Notes under the pieces: generated by a model
What the model was told of the DNA's origin: nothing
The model's input: only the letters and a program-made list of their open reading frames with translations
The model's database searches: none
NCBI RefSeq assembly: GCF_026262505.1
Contig: NC_067204.1
Location: forward strand, 20,057,300-20,121,299
From: Trichomonas vaginalis G3
Lineage: Eukaryota; Parabasalia; Trichomonadida; Trichomonadidae
Length of the DNA: 64,000 nucleotides
Direction: 5' to 3'
Shown here: piece by piece, positions 29,802-40,028 of the stretch
Layout: each line of letters starts with the position of its first letter
How positions within the stretch are numbered: position 1 is the first letter of the stretch
Translations under genes and position numbers: made by a program

Positions 29802-30677
29802 TCAAGCTTGACTTTTTACAATTTGAACTTTGTTTGCGTAGATATGAATTCTGAAAGAAGTATGAGGGTCTTGTATGACTTTGTACTTCTCCCATAGTTC
29901 ATGTCTGTCAAACTTACCTGCCATGGACTCTTTCATAAGTTCCATGAAATCGTCTTCGGACAATCCGGGGAAAAGTATTATGTCAGTAAGTATTCTCTTT
30001 ACATCCTTACTTAAACTCTTTGCTGTCTGTACACAAATGACAACTGAGATGTTAAAGTGTCTGAGCTTCTTAAGAATTCGACACATGTCTTGTTCTCTTT
30101 TCTTTAACAAAGGATGAGAAGCAAAGTCATCTAAGATAAGAAGACATCTATGAGGGTAAGTCTTCCAATCGTAAGATTGCAATTTCTTCGAAATGTATTC
30201 TATCTCTTTCTGTTTGTTTCTGAAGTGTTTCTTCTCTAATATTCTCTGCATTTCCTCATTTGGGTCTTTGAACTTCGAATTTATATACTCATTTATGGCA
30301 TTATACTTCAAAACTCTTCTTTGGTACTTCTTTATCCAATCTAACAACTCAGTATCCTTTATACATACTAACTTAGACTTCTTTATAATATCTTTGAACG
30401 AATTGACGGTTTGGTCAAATTGACCAGAAGTCGAACAAATAACAACTAACTCATAGAATGGGTTCTTCTCATCTAGTTCTTGTTGTTGTGCAGCCATTTT
30501 AAGATAAGTGAAAGTCTTACCCGACCCAGGTGGTGCAATTAGACCTGTTATACCATTCTGAGCAAATAAGAACTTGTCATGTATAGGTTTTATTTGAGCA
30601 TTTTCTAACTTCCTCTTGTTCTTGTTTAAAACATTCTCAAATTTCTTGTCAATGTCAGCAAACTTTTTTTCTAACAT
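29802..30677 (-). CDS. Polinton A32-like genome-packaging ATPase, 291 aa
   Basis: Walker A GLIAPPGSGKT (residues 45-55), Walker B LLILDDF (179-185), then LRHFNISVVICVQ as the sensor strand. Length and layout fit the FtsK/HerA-type packaging ATPases of Polintons and large DNA viruses, which drive DNA into capsids. Convergent with the KilA-N gene, divergent from 30713. Confidence 0.9.
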   Translation of the reverse strand: MLEKKFADIDKKFENVLNKNKRKLENAQIKPIHDKFLFAQNGITGLIAPPGSGKTFTYLKMAAQQQELDEKNPFYELVVICSTSGQFDQTVNSFKDIIKKSKLVCIKDTELLDWIKKYQRRVLKYNAINEYINSKFKDPNEEMQRILEKKHFRNKQKEIEYISKKLQSYDWKTYPHRCLLILDDFASHPLLKKREQDMCRILKKLRHFNISVVICVQTAKSLSKDVKRILTDIILFPGLSEDDFMELMKESMAGKFDRHELWEKYKVIQDPHTSFRIHIYANKVQIVKSQA

Positions 30678-30712
30678 ATTTTTAGAAAATTAAAATTTTT
30701 ATCTTTTAGAAA
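30678..30712. promoter_or_regulatory. 35-bp bidirectional start region, ATPase / 30713 gene
   Basis: TTTTTATCTTTTAGAAA precedes the plus ATG, and TTTTAATTTTCTAAAAAT precedes the ATPase ATG on the other strand. Confidence 0.45.
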
Positions 30713-31273
30713 ATGTCTAGTGATTTCGCTATCTATATTCGAGACAAGCTTTTTGACTCTAAAACTTCTGTCGACCATAAAATCTTACATAGTGTAAACA
30801 AGAAAGGTGAATTTGTTCTAAAGTTCTGTTTCTGGGAATATGACAAGAACCATAAAACATTAAGCAGAGCAGTCTTAAAATTTGTCAATGACAGACTTGT
30901 TGACAGAGATGACGCCTCTTGGAGAGATGAAGTCCAACAAAACTTCTTAGAATGCAAAGAAGACACATGCGCTGTTCTTGAAGATGAAATAGAAAACAGA
31001 ATAGATGAGCTATTAAAGGACAAAGAACTTTTACATAAATATGGTTGCGCCAAATTTGACATAACTCCACCAGAAAAGAAGAAGAGAGAAAAGAAAGAAA
31101 AGAAAGTAGAAGAAGAGAAGAAAGAACCTGAACAGTTCCAGAGAAAAAGAAATTTGACATGTAAAAATAAAATTTTATTTTTAGAACATTTCTGGTCAAT
31201 GTCAATGTTCTCTTCCTCTTTAGGGGCAAACACTGGCTTAGACTCTAAAATCTTTTTACCCAATTTACCTTGA
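30713..31273 (+). CDS. Polinton protein, ~186 aa, unknown, Lys/Glu-rich tail
   Basis: The folded part MSSDFAIYIRDKLFDSKTSV...DITPPE (~118 aa) is followed by a KKKREKKEKKVEEEKKEPE tail. The last ~40 codons overlap the convergent gene and may not be real. Function is unknown. Confidence 0.6.
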   Translation: MSSDFAIYIRDKLFDSKTSVDHKILHSVNKKGEFVLKFCFWEYDKNHKTLSRAVLKFVNDRLVDRDDASWRDEVQQNFLECKEDTCAVLEDEIENRIDELLKDKELLHKYGCAKFDITPPEKKKREKKEKKVEEEKKEPEQFQRKRNLTCKNKILFLEHFWSMSMFSSSLGANTGLDSKIFLPNLP

Positions 31274-31599
31274 ACTTCTACAACTTTAGACTCATAATAT
31301 TCATAGTCGTCTGCTTTCTTTGGTTCATAAGGTATAACAAGTTTGTATGCTTTGCCTTCTTTAAGGTTTGAGAACCTTCTGTCAAAACTTTCTTTGACTG
31401 TTAACAAACCTTCTATGTCTAAGTCTTCAAATTTCGCACCATTTTTAGTCACAACAGCAAACTTAACTGGTTCGATGTTCCAAACTTTGCTGAATGAAGA
31501 CTTTTCAAAATGGTAGAAGTAAACATTCAAATATGTGAATGGGTCTAGTTCTTCTTTAAGTCCTGACATGTACTTATTTACTGAGATGAATTTTGCCAT
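31175..31599 (-). CDS. Polinton protein, ~140 aa, unknown
   Basis: It begins MAKFISVNKYMSGLKEELDPF. The body ends near KPVFAPKEEENIDIDQ; the open frame continues to 30733 antisense to the neighbour, but that extension is low-complexity and probably not coding, so I place the end near 31175. Could be a single-strand-binding or replication accessory protein given the helicase next door, but no motif supports this. Confidence 0.5.
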
Positions 31600-31636
31600 C
31601 TTTTTCTATCGGATAAAAAAATATTTTTTTTAAAAT

Positions 31637-32872
31637 TTACTCAGAAAAATTTTTCTTTGTATATACACCATTCTGAACATCTAAAAGACTTTTGACATTT
31701 GCCAAGAATGTTCGTTTAGAAGCTGCCATATAACCATATTCTTGACAATATTGTTTATACGAATCGTACAATGACCTTTCATCTAATGACACAAAGTCAG
31801 TTTCATCTATGAACAGTTCATAAACACTCTTGTTTGCTTCTAACAATGTTTGTCTCTCTTCTGTATGTGGAATTTGTCTTGGATTGAACTTAGAAATATC
31901 TAATGTCATGAAATATGAGAACAAGTGGTTGTAAAAGTCAGATGTCAAAGTTTCTGCTAAGTCGTCAAAATATTCTGTATCTTGCATATGAGCTTCTGAC
32001 GTTCTGACAACTACATATCTTCTGTCAGAACTTTCTAACTTCATCGGAACAGTATTGTTTGAAACCATAATGAAGTTTGCAACATTTTCACAAACTCTTT
32101 GGTCTTTATACTTTCTTTCAACAACTCCAACTTTGTCTGTTATAAGACTCTTCAAAGCATCTGAGTTCAAAACTTTTGTTGTATCTATACTTTGAAGTTC
32201 ATTGCAAACTATAAGTTTCATATTCTCAATTGAGGAGTTAAATTTACCGCAGATGTTTTCTAAGTTTGTCATATTCGGATTCGAATAACCTTCTAACAGT
32301 TTGCACAAAATATCTGTAAAGAATGTGTTCTTACCTGTTCCTTGTTTTCCAATTATAATGAGAGCAGTTTCATTTTTAGCACTTGGATGTTGTAAGATGT
32401 TTGCAAACCAACATAAGATATACTCATAAACCTTTTCGTTTCCATTGCATATAATTTCTTTGACATGGTCTAACCAAGCTTCTATAATATTTTCTTTCCA
32501 TTCTACTTGTTCGTATTTATATCCAGTGAAGATAGAATAGAAGTTTGGAGAAGGTGTATAGAACTTTATACCTCGAACTGAAAAATCTTCTAACTTTGAC
32601 AATAAGATATCCCAAGCATCTAACATCTTCATGCCAACTTGTACGACTTTTATTTTCTTAAGTTTCTGTCTACATTCTTGTTCAGACACTATTGTTGCTC
32701 TTGGTTTGTTAAAGACAACATCCCATTCTTTCATGACATAACATTCTGGGGCAGAGTCAACATAAATGACTAAACGTTTCAAATTCTCGACTGCTTTGTT
32801 ATAGTCTCTAAATGGACACATATTTCTGAATGCTTGGAAGTCATAAAAATCTGAAACATCTATTCTGTACAT
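31637..32872 (-). CDS. Polinton SF3 (D5-like) helicase, 411 aa
   Basis: Walker A IIIGKQGTGKNTFF (residues ~172-185), Walker B KLIVCNEL (219-226), sensor NFIMVSNN (266-273) and arginine finger SSDRRY (281-286). This is the order of superfamily 3 helicases of the pox D5 / DUF5906 type. No primase domain is visible in the first 150 residues. It would unwind element DNA for the polymerase. Confidence 0.85.
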   Translation of the reverse strand: MYRIDVSDFYDFQAFRNMCPFRDYNKAVENLKRLVIYVDSAPECYVMKEWDVVFNKPRATIVSEQECRQKLKKIKVVQVGMKMLDAWDILLSKLEDFSVRGIKFYTPSPNFYSIFTGYKYEQVEWKENIIEAWLDHVKEIICNGNEKVYEYILCWFANILQHPSAKNETALIIIGKQGTGKNTFFTDILCKLLEGYSNPNMTNLENICGKFNSSIENMKLIVCNELQSIDTTKVLNSDALKSLITDKVGVVERKYKDQRVCENVANFIMVSNNTVPMKLESSDRRYVVVRTSEAHMQDTEYFDDLAETLTSDFYNHLFSYFMTLDISKFNPRQIPHTEERQTLLEANKSVYELFIDETDFVSLDERSLYDSYKQYCQEYGYMAASKRTFLANVKSLLDVQNGVYTKKNFSE

Positions 32873-32902
32873 TTTTATAAAAATAAAAAAAATATTATTT
32901 TT

Positions 32903-33701
32903 TTATTCTTGACTTTGTTGTTCCATTTGTTGCATTTGTTGTTCTTGAGCTATTTGTTGTTGAAGTTGTTCTTGTAATACAATACTTTCACCAGTTGCAT
33001 CTTCCAATTCGAAACTTTCTGCCGTCATTGACAAATACATAGGACATAAAAGTTTTACAGGAACAAAGTTTGCGTCAACTAATGTCAACGTTATACTTGC
33101 CAAAGTGTTTGAGTTCACTAAGGTTGAAAATTCTGCATTCGAATGAACAATAGGCAAACCAGCAGAGAAAGTATTGTTTATACGCATAAGTATCTTTTGG
33201 TCATAATAGTTTCTGTCGACATTCGAATAACACTTTGAACCTAAGTTTGAAACAATATATAAGATTGGTGTGCTTAATGTCAATGGAATAGACATTCCTT
33301 GTATGACACCTTTTCCTGTTATAGGAAACTGTTGGTAGTAAAAACCAGAAAATAAGTTTTGTATTATAGCTCATATCGTTTATAGTAAACTCAGTCGGAC
33401 ATCCAAACATAATGAAACCTGCTCTAGTTGCAGCACATGTTACACCCGTCCTTAAAGTATTAAATAAGTCAACAAAACCTGTTGGTGGTATATCTGAGTA
33501 AGTATCTTCAAAGGAGTATTTTTTACCATTCACAACAATAAAGTCTTCTGGTGTCAAAAGAGCAAAACAGGCTTTAGTCGTCATTGTGTTTAAGGTTAGT
33601 TTACAATATCGTCCTTGAGGACTTTGTAAGTTTGTTGTTATAGAATTATATGACTCAGGGTTTTTAGTCGTAATAGTATAAACCATTATGTCTTCTGCCA
33701 T
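32903..33701 (-). pseudogene. Polinton candidate minor capsid (penton) part
   Basis: It begins MAEDIMVYTITTKNPESYNS and ends with a Gln-rich tail (EQQMQQMEQQSQE). The beta-rich composition and position beside the capsid gene suggest the single-jelly-roll penton protein of Polintons. Inference from context; no motif is decisive. Confidence 0.5.
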
Positions 33702-33711
33702 TTATATATAT

Positions 33712-33942
33712 TTAAAAGTTTTTCTGAAAGTGGAGAAGAACTTCATCTAAACTTTCACATGGCGTTTCTTGAAGTTCTCTGTCTAAGAAGTTCAAATATT
33801 TTGTAAAGACATAGAACTTTCCTTTGTCTACACGAACAAACAAAACAGGGTCTTTCATATCGTTCAAAAGTGTGTAAAGTCCTTTACATGAAATAAAGTC
33901 TATATTATTTTTCTTCAAACATCTTTCAAGAAGTTTTGACAT
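33712..33942 (-). CDS. Polinton small protein, 76 aa
   Basis: MSKLLERCLKKNNIDFISCKG...HFQKNF. Small, balanced composition, no recognised motif. It sits in a same-strand run between the candidate penton and 33949. Confidence 0.55.
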   Translation of the reverse strand: MSKLLERCLKKNNIDFISCKGLYTLLNDMKDPVLFVRVDKGKFYVFTKYLNFLDRELQETPCESLDEVLLHFQKNF

Positions 33943-33948
33943 TTTTAC

Positions 33949-34482
33949 TTAGCAAATAAATTTTAATGAAATGTTGTGGTCGTCAAATATTTTTATAACG
34001 TCTGGGAAACTATATTTTAAGTTCAACGTTTCACCTCCTTTCATAACGTATATCTTGTCAATGACATTATATGAAACACCACAGCAACTAATGTCGGGTT
34101 CTATTTCTTTGATGTTTATATCGTCTGCCTCTGTCAAAAGTTTCAATAGTTCTTTCAAAATTTCATGAGGTGCAATGACATATGAGTTCACTTTTACAGG
34201 GTTGTGTTCGACCAAGTTTAACATTATACCTAAAGCTTGACAAATCTTCTCCTGAGTTTGAAGTTTGTCTTTCAGTTGTTGGTAGTCGTTTCGAATATCT
34301 GCAACAGAACTTAAGTCTCTGCTAACTTCAGGATATGTTGGTTCTTTTACAGGAACAATTGTTATACCATCTTCGTCTTCGTATGGTTTCCCCACTTCAA
34401 CATCTCTGTCTTTGACATTGACAACAACACTTTGACTGTTTGTTTGAGTTGGTGAATTTAACTTCACATCTGCCACCGCCAT
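33949..34482 (-). CDS. Polinton protein, 177 aa, unknown
   Basis: Low-complexity N-terminus, a helical centre (DYQQLKDKLQTQEKICQALG) and a C-terminal region with SCCGVSYNVIDKIYVMKGG. Function is unknown. Confidence 0.55.
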   Translation of the reverse strand: MAVADVKLNSPTQTNSQSVVVNVKDRDVEVGKPYEDEDGITIVPVKEPTYPEVSRDLSSVADIRNDYQQLKDKLQTQEKICQALGIMLNLVEHNPVKVNSYVIAPHEILKELLKLLTEADDINIKEIEPDISCCGVSYNVIDKIYVMKGGETLNLKYSFPDVIKIFDDHNISLKFIC

Positions 34483-34546
34483 TAAACCTTTTGAAACACT
34501 TACGCTTCTATTTTTTCGGAAATGACATTTTACTTAGAATAAAAAG

Positions 34547-34966
34547 ATGGACGTATTCGGATATCTCTTCGAATTGAAGCAAAACAAGGTTTATACTCAC
34601 AAACAATACAAATACATTGACAGAATAGTTCTTTACACAAACAATGGAAAATGTTATAGAATAGCAGTCTTTGCTGAACCTAAATATTTTCATAAAGCAA
34701 AGAAAGTTGGTATAACCGAGATGGTGAAAGTTCTTGAAGCAGACAAAAATATAACAACAAAACTGACCGATATTACTAAAGGAAAGTTTATAATACAATA
34801 TTATGTCAAAACTGGCGTACTGTCAATATTTGACGGAGAGAAGTCAGTTCAAGAACAACTTACTGACCTGCTGCCAAAATCTGCTCGATGGAAGCTGTCG
34901 TTATACCAATCTGAGGAGCCCCAGCAGGTTTCATCGAACGAATCTTCAAAAGAGCATCTTCCGTGA
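34547..34966 (+). CDS. Polinton protein, 139 aa, unknown
   Basis: MDVFGYLFELKQNKVYTHKQ, folded to about residue 115, then a Gln/Ser tail. Its last ~107 bases overlap the end of the capsid gene on the other strand, so the tail may be shorter in practice. Confidence 0.55.
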   Translation: MDVFGYLFELKQNKVYTHKQYKYIDRIVLYTNNGKCYRIAVFAEPKYFHKAKKVGITEMVKVLEADKNITTKLTDITKGKFIIQYYVKTGVLSIFDGEKSVQEQLTDLLPKSARWKLSLYQSEEPQQVSSNESSKEHLP

Positions 34967-36464
34967 AAAGTGCTATTGGTTTTGTAAACTTCTTTGCTCT
35001 CAATTCATCTGGACCGTCTCTGTCACCAGTATATTGTATTTGTACAGTACCAACAGTTGAAATACCACCCATAAAGTCTTCTGAGTCAGCAAATGGAATG
35101 CCAAGCCAAAAGTTTGAACGGTCTCCATTTGTATATTGAGTTTTTTGACCTCCTGTATGAGTCCATACTTTCACATATGGCATAATAGAACTTTGCATTT
35201 CAGGGTTAATAGTTGTTGTGAAGTTGTTGTTAAAGTTCATAGCATCTAATGTCAAGTTGTATGACCTCATATCCTCAACTGTAGAATATTCTTCTCTTGG
35301 ATAATATTTGCCATCTATGTTTATATGATATTTAATACCAGGGTTGTAGAAACAAGAATAGTCATTTATAGTTCGTCTGAACAGTACAAACATAGTATCT
35401 GCATGTTTCATTGCAGTTGTTAAAGCAATATCTGTTCTTGCACCTGGGTCAGCACTTTGGTTTCCAACTTCACCTGCAAAGTCTTTGACAGATATTTGGT
35501 GTATAGGGAACATAAGTGGAACTGCAATATATTTGGCAGCTAAAGCATTTGAAATATCTGGGTCCAACATATAGACTGCAAGTCTGCTTTCTATTCTCTT
35601 GCATTCAAATTTTTCGCATGTGAACTTAACTGGGTCCCAAGCATCTCCAGCAGCATTGAAATAATAGTTTACTTCAGTGTTGAGGTTTGAGAAACCAAAG
35701 TCTAAGTCAACTTTGTCTTTGCAAAAGTCACAGAACTTGGCTCCACCAGTTCCAGCTACAGTAATGCTGAATGGGTCTTGTGTTGGTGCAATGACTAAGT
35801 TATTTTTGCTTGGAGTAAGTTCGATAGAAATTTTTCCTGCCCAGTTTGGCAAGTATCTTAAGAACCTAAAGATGAGGAAAGATGACAAAGGAACTCTAAG
35901 TTTCAGTTTTACTTTGGTTACTGCTGCTGCAGTTTGTCCAGAAAGGTTAACATAAACTCCTGGAACGTTAGGGTCAAGTCTTCTTATTTTCTCAATAGTT
36001 GCATACTGGTCTGTTTGTTCTCTAGCTTGTGGTTGTACTGAGTTTCTCAAAGCGAACCATTCATAGTTTGCCCATGTTACTGTTTGAACTAAGTCAGAGT
36101 TAGAATATATCTTATATCCCATGAAAACTTCTGGAGCATATTGGTATCCGACATAGAAAATTCCATTGCAACCTTTCTTGTCAGACAACTTGGCAGAAGG
36201 TTTTATTTCAATGTCTTGTTCCACGTATAAGAATGAGTTGTCAATAGAAATAATGTGAAACCTGTCGCAAGCAATATCTACTGTTGTTGAAGAACCTTCA
36301 CCAAACTCACCTACGTTTCCATAAGAAACAGCAGTTGTATATTCGTAAGTTCCAGGAACTATTTCTGACCTTCTAATGGCATTGTCGCATTCGTTATACC
36401 ATTCGGAAACATTTCCGTTCATGGCATCCAAAACTGTTGGCGTTATATTCTGAGCGGCGTACAT
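34860..36464 (-). CDS. Polinton candidate major capsid protein, 534 aa
   Basis: Length and beta-rich composition fit a double-jelly-roll capsid protein. Segments such as FRFLRYLPNWAGKISIELTP and VPLMFPIHQISVKDF resemble the strand pattern of the family, and it neighbours the penton candidate and packaging ATPase. The reading is fully open. Start motif TTTTTACCCATATGAA-ATG. Identification rests on context and composition, not on a diagnostic motif. Confidence 0.65.
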   Translation of the reverse strand: MYAAQNITPTVLDAMNGNVSEWYNECDNAIRRSEIVPGTYEYTTAVSYGNVGEFGEGSSTTVDIACDRFHIISIDNSFLYVEQDIEIKPSAKLSDKKGCNGIFYVGYQYAPEVFMGYKIYSNSDLVQTVTWANYEWFALRNSVQPQAREQTDQYATIEKIRRLDPNVPGVYVNLSGQTAAAVTKVKLKLRVPLSSFLIFRFLRYLPNWAGKISIELTPSKNNLVIAPTQDPFSITVAGTGGAKFCDFCKDKVDLDFGFSNLNTEVNYYFNAAGDAWDPVKFTCEKFECKRIESRLAVYMLDPDISNALAAKYIAVPLMFPIHQISVKDFAGEVGNQSADPGARTDIALTTAMKHADTMFVLFRRTINDYSCFYNPGIKYHINIDGKYYPREEYSTVEDMRSYNLTLDAMNFNNNFTTTINPEMQSSIMPYVKVWTHTGGQKTQYTNGDRSNFWLGIPFADSEDFMGGISTVGTVQIQYTGDRDGPDELRAKKFTKPIALFTEDALLKIRSMKPAGAPQIGITTASIEQILAAGQ

Positions 36465-36496
36465 TTCATATGGGTAAAAATATAGAATAGTTGGAT

Positions 36497-37738
36497 TTAT
36501 ATATCATAATAGAACCCACTCGTACCAAGCTTTACTTTCTTCCTGACTGAGTTTTTAACTCTTCTTTTTCCTTCATTGCCACTACTTTCACTAGATGAAG
36601 TTACTTCTTCACTATTTTCACTTTGTTCTACTCTTCTCTTCTTCTTTGGTGTCGCTTTTGGTAACTTGCCCTCTGCTTCAAGTTGTTGCATCTTTGCCTC
36701 ATGTTCACCTAGTATGTTGTTAATTTCCCATGTCCTTTTTGCCTTTGGGCTCTGGTCGCCCATCTCAGGTAACCTATATCCTAGAAAGATTTCGTCATAG
36801 TTTGTATTTGAGTCGTCGCTTATTGTTTGCATGACTCTTTCCTGAGTTTCCGGTTCAAGCTCTTCAAACAGAGCTTGACCATATGGAATAAGCTCGTTTC
36901 CAAATATATGTTTTTGTAGCCATTCTGGTTTTCTTTCCATGTTACCAATAATATCTTTTGTGAATGGGAAAGCTTTTACCCACTGTTTCAGTCTTGCGTC
37001 ATTTATTTCTGTAGTTTCCAAAGGAGGGACTTGTTCGTTTCCTTCAGGCTCTTCTAGCTGTTGTTGCTGAACTATTTCTTCCATGTCTGGTTGTATCTGA
37101 ACTTCTTCCTGTTGAGTTTCTTGTACCTCATCTGGTGGTATATAAGTTCCACCAGCTGGCACATATGTTCCATCTGCAGCATAATGTCCTACCTGACTTT
37201 TCGTTCTTAAGAAAGCATTTACTAGGTCTGTTTTGGTCTGTTGTAACTCTTTTTCTTGACTTTCCACAACAGTTGCTCTAACGGAGTCATAGGCACTTTG
37301 AACTGCCTGTCTCGTTGCTGCATCTGTTATTTTCGTCATATTTTGTGCTACTTCTCTTAACTCTTTGTCGAAACCTTCAGACTTCAGTTTCTTTCCAGAT
37401 GAGAAGTCGTTCACTAGTTTCACCTTACTATGAAGAGCTTCGAAGGCGTTCTTAAAGTCAGCATTCATTAAAGCTTCATTTGAACTGTCTTCATCCGCTT
37501 GTATTTTTGTCCTTATTGACCCTATAAGTTGGGCTGCTTTAGCGTTGGCTTGGGCATCTAACCAGTCATTATTAGCTTTTATATATTCTGCGCTTTTCAT
37601 TGCCTTTTGCATGGCTGCGTCGTTATTTTTACTTTCTTGTGCTAAGTTTTCATACTGTACGGTTTGGTTTTGCAACTGTAAAAGTTTTTCTGCCTTTACA
37701 TTTGCTTCAACTTCTTTTTTATACTCATCGCTATCCAT
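36497..37738 (-). CDS. Polinton coiled-coil protein, 413 aa, unknown
   Basis: Long Gln/Glu/Lys-rich helices up to residue ~190 and again after 300, a GTYVPAGGTYIPPDE repeat near residue 210, a Glu/Gln-rich linker, and a basic C-terminus (KKKRRVEQ, GKRRVKNSVRKKVK). Likely structural or DNA-associated. Function is unknown. Confidence 0.6.
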   Translation of the reverse strand: MDSDEYKKEVEANVKAEKLLQLQNQTVQYENLAQESKNNDAAMQKAMKSAEYIKANNDWLDAQANAKAAQLIGSIRTKIQADEDSSNEALMNADFKNAFEALHSKVKLVNDFSSGKKLKSEGFDKELREVAQNMTKITDAATRQAVQSAYDSVRATVVESQEKELQQTKTDLVNAFLRTKSQVGHYAADGTYVPAGGTYIPPDEVQETQQEEVQIQPDMEEIVQQQQLEEPEGNEQVPPLETTEINDARLKQWVKAFPFTKDIIGNMERKPEWLQKHIFGNELIPYGQALFEELEPETQERVMQTISDDSNTNYDEIFLGYRLPEMGDQSPKAKRTWEINNILGEHEAKMQQLEAEGKLPKATPKKKRRVEQSENSEEVTSSSESSGNEGKRRVKNSVRKKVKLGTSGFYYDI

Positions 37739-37746
37739 ATATGTCT

Positions 37747-38313
37747 TCAGGCTTTTTGTTTTATCTCTTCATCTTTCAGTACTTTATATTGAGTAGTATG
37801 GTTTTTCAAATTTATAACATCTTGTTCCATTTTTGCTACTTCTGCTGCTTTTTCTGACACTTTTTTCGCATATTCCTCTGTACTTAGTTCTTTCAGTTGT
37901 TCTTCTTTCTTCTTTTTCTCTACGTTTAACTCATTGAGTTTCTTTGTGTGTCTGTCATATTCTAGTTTCTTTTCGTTTTCACTTATTTGTTTCTGTATGT
38001 CTATGTTTGACTTTTTGACATCTGTTATTTGATTTTTGAGTGAACTCAAATTCATTTGACTTTGAGGGTTATAAGCTGTTCCGTCTGCAGCTCCACCATA
38101 GCCTGCCATTTTCGCTAAAAGTGCCGCTCTTAAACCTCCACTCTGTGCACCAATAACTCGGTTTAAAAGCATAGGGTTGCTTGACATTTGTTGCAACATA
38201 GTGGGGTCATTCATCATTTGTTGTTGCAACTGTTGTTGTGGTGTCAGTTTTACTATTGGATGTTTCAATGCTCCCTTCCTCTTACGTATATTCTTACGTA
38301 GCTTACGTGGCAT
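37747..38313 (-). CDS. Polinton basic-headed protein, 188 aa
   Basis: The start MPRKLRKNIRKRKGALKHP is strongly basic, followed by a Gln/Met-rich part, LLAKMAGYGGAADG and a long coiled coil. The basic head suggests packaging of DNA inside the particle, as adenovirus core proteins do; this is inference. Confidence 0.6.
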   Translation of the reverse strand: MPRKLRKNIRKRKGALKHPIVKLTPQQQLQQQMMNDPTMLQQMSSNPMLLNRVIGAQSGGLRAALLAKMAGYGGAADGTAYNPQSQMNLSSLKNQITDVKKSNIDIQKQISENEKKLEYDRHTKKLNELNVEKKKKEEQLKELSTEEYAKKVSEKAAEVAKMEQDVINLKNHTTQYKVLKDEEIKQKA

Positions 38314-38783
38314 TTTAAGTGAAGTTAAAAAGCGGTTTTTGACAGATGTTTATATGACACTTTTTGTTCAGCACAAAAAACTACTCGGTCAAAGTGTTGT
38401 CGTTTTGTAAAATAACCGTCCTATCTCATTCTATAAGGGGAAAAGGCTTCTCAAAGTATACTTCCTTGGAACGCCTGTAACTTTTCCTGTAGCGACGATA
38501 GACCCTTACTTGTCCGGACAAAGTTATACTATTTTGAGTGCTCTACAAAAAAAGTCAACGGCGACGACTCTCAAAAACCGTTGTGTAAAAAGTTTTACCG
38601 TTGGACAAAAAAGTATATATAGAAAACAAAAAACGTTTATAGTTCATTCAATATTTGAGATGGAACGGTTTTCCAACGGTAACTATTAAATAAAATAAAA
38701 AAATAGAGGGGGTCTCCGTTGGTAAAACGGTTTATTTTAAACTTTTCTATGAGTAGTCCGAAAAAAACAGTTTATTTTTCATA
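38314..38783. promoter_or_regulatory. Divergent intergenic region with ACCGTTG repeats
   Basis: A 470-bp gap between divergent genes. Words ACCGTTG or CAACGGT recur at about 38576, 38598, 38675 and 38718, the third as an inverted pair AACGGTTTTCCAACGGT. A TATATATAG lies at 38612. It is GC-richer than its surroundings and could be an origin or promoter; unproven. Confidence 0.4.
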
Positions 38784-39976
38784 ATGGAAGGAAGAAAAAG
38801 TGTCGCAAACAATTCTTCGACTACCTCTGCAGTTAAAGTTCCTACAACTTATGTCTCACCATTCTCAAAACCCTTACGACCTCCTATAATACCAAAACAA
38901 CTTCCTCATACAATTCAAGACAATTTGTCCAACAATTTGAGTTCTTCTTCTCAAAACACATCTGAAACAACAGATACAGTTGTCCAAACAGCACCAGAAC
39001 AAGTTTCACATAGTTCTACAATTCAAGACAAATTGTCCAACAATTTGAGTTCTTCTTCTTCTCAAAACACAACAGAAACATCTGAAACAGATTTACAACC
39101 AGCACCAGAACAAGTTTCACATAGTTCTACAAGTATGTTAACAAGAGCACAATTTCAAGATTTAATTTCTCTTGAACAATATTCGAGTAACGAAACACAA
39201 AGCGACGACTGTAACCTCTCGCTACCCGAATCCATTCAAAGAAAATACGCCATGAAAAGACTGAAATTGTTGTATAAACTTCTTAACAATTGGGGGGTCG
39301 AAGACAACACAGATTATAGTGAAATGTTTAACAAAGTCATAGAATCTGTTAAACCAATTGAAAACGACATAAAAAATCCCGGTGTTCTTGTAGACCTTTT
39401 CGCCTCAAAATTACCAGTTACAACCAATCTAATAGCAACACAAGCTATAGAGCAATTTATTTTATGTTTTCCCAAGCAATATAGACAACACCTGAGGGAA
39501 ACAAGAATAGGAAAATTTCAATTGGTGTATCCTACAACATACAACTATTACGAAGAAGCAAATGAATATGGAGAACTCTCATTCCATTTCACACTTTCAG
39601 TTCCTGAGGGAGAAGAAAAAGCAATCTATCATGTACAATCTCTTGCAGGATGTGAAGGAAAACCCACATAATAACTACTGTTGCAATTGACAAACCTGCA
39701 AGAGTCGAAGACGATGTTTTGTTCGCGTCCATTGCTGGTTTTGGCATGGGAGAACCAATTCCAATTTCCCATTTCACAGAATACTCAGCACAACATTTTC
39801 AAAATGTAGAATTCGTGTTCTACGACCATCAAAAGTTCCTGCTAACAAAACCAAAGAAACAATTTGTCTCAATATTTGTTGCTGGTCATGTGGCTGACAA
39901 AGAGCCATCAGATACTGACTATGAAGAAGAGGAGGAGGAAGAAGAAAACGATAGCGATGTCGTTCTTATCGAATAA
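38784..39976 (+). pseudogene. Polinton Ser/Thr-rich protein with acidic tail, part
   Basis: It begins MEGRKSVANNSSTTSAVK. Two ~40-residue repeats (TIQDNLSNNLSSSS... and APEQVSHSST) are followed by a folded part, and the region ends in a Glu-rich tail (EEEEEEEENDSDVVLIE). Function is unknown; last gene before the right terminus. Confidence 0.5.
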
Positions 39977-40028
39977 AAACTTTAATTTTTTACTATATAA
40001 TTTTTTTAGTTCTCCTCTAGGTTTTTCT

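Noticed and set aside
30733-31170. The minus-strand extension of the 31599 protein to 288 aa
   Set aside because: The extension is antisense to the 30713 gene and is Ser/Phe-rich low complexity; only the first ~140 residues look like a protein.
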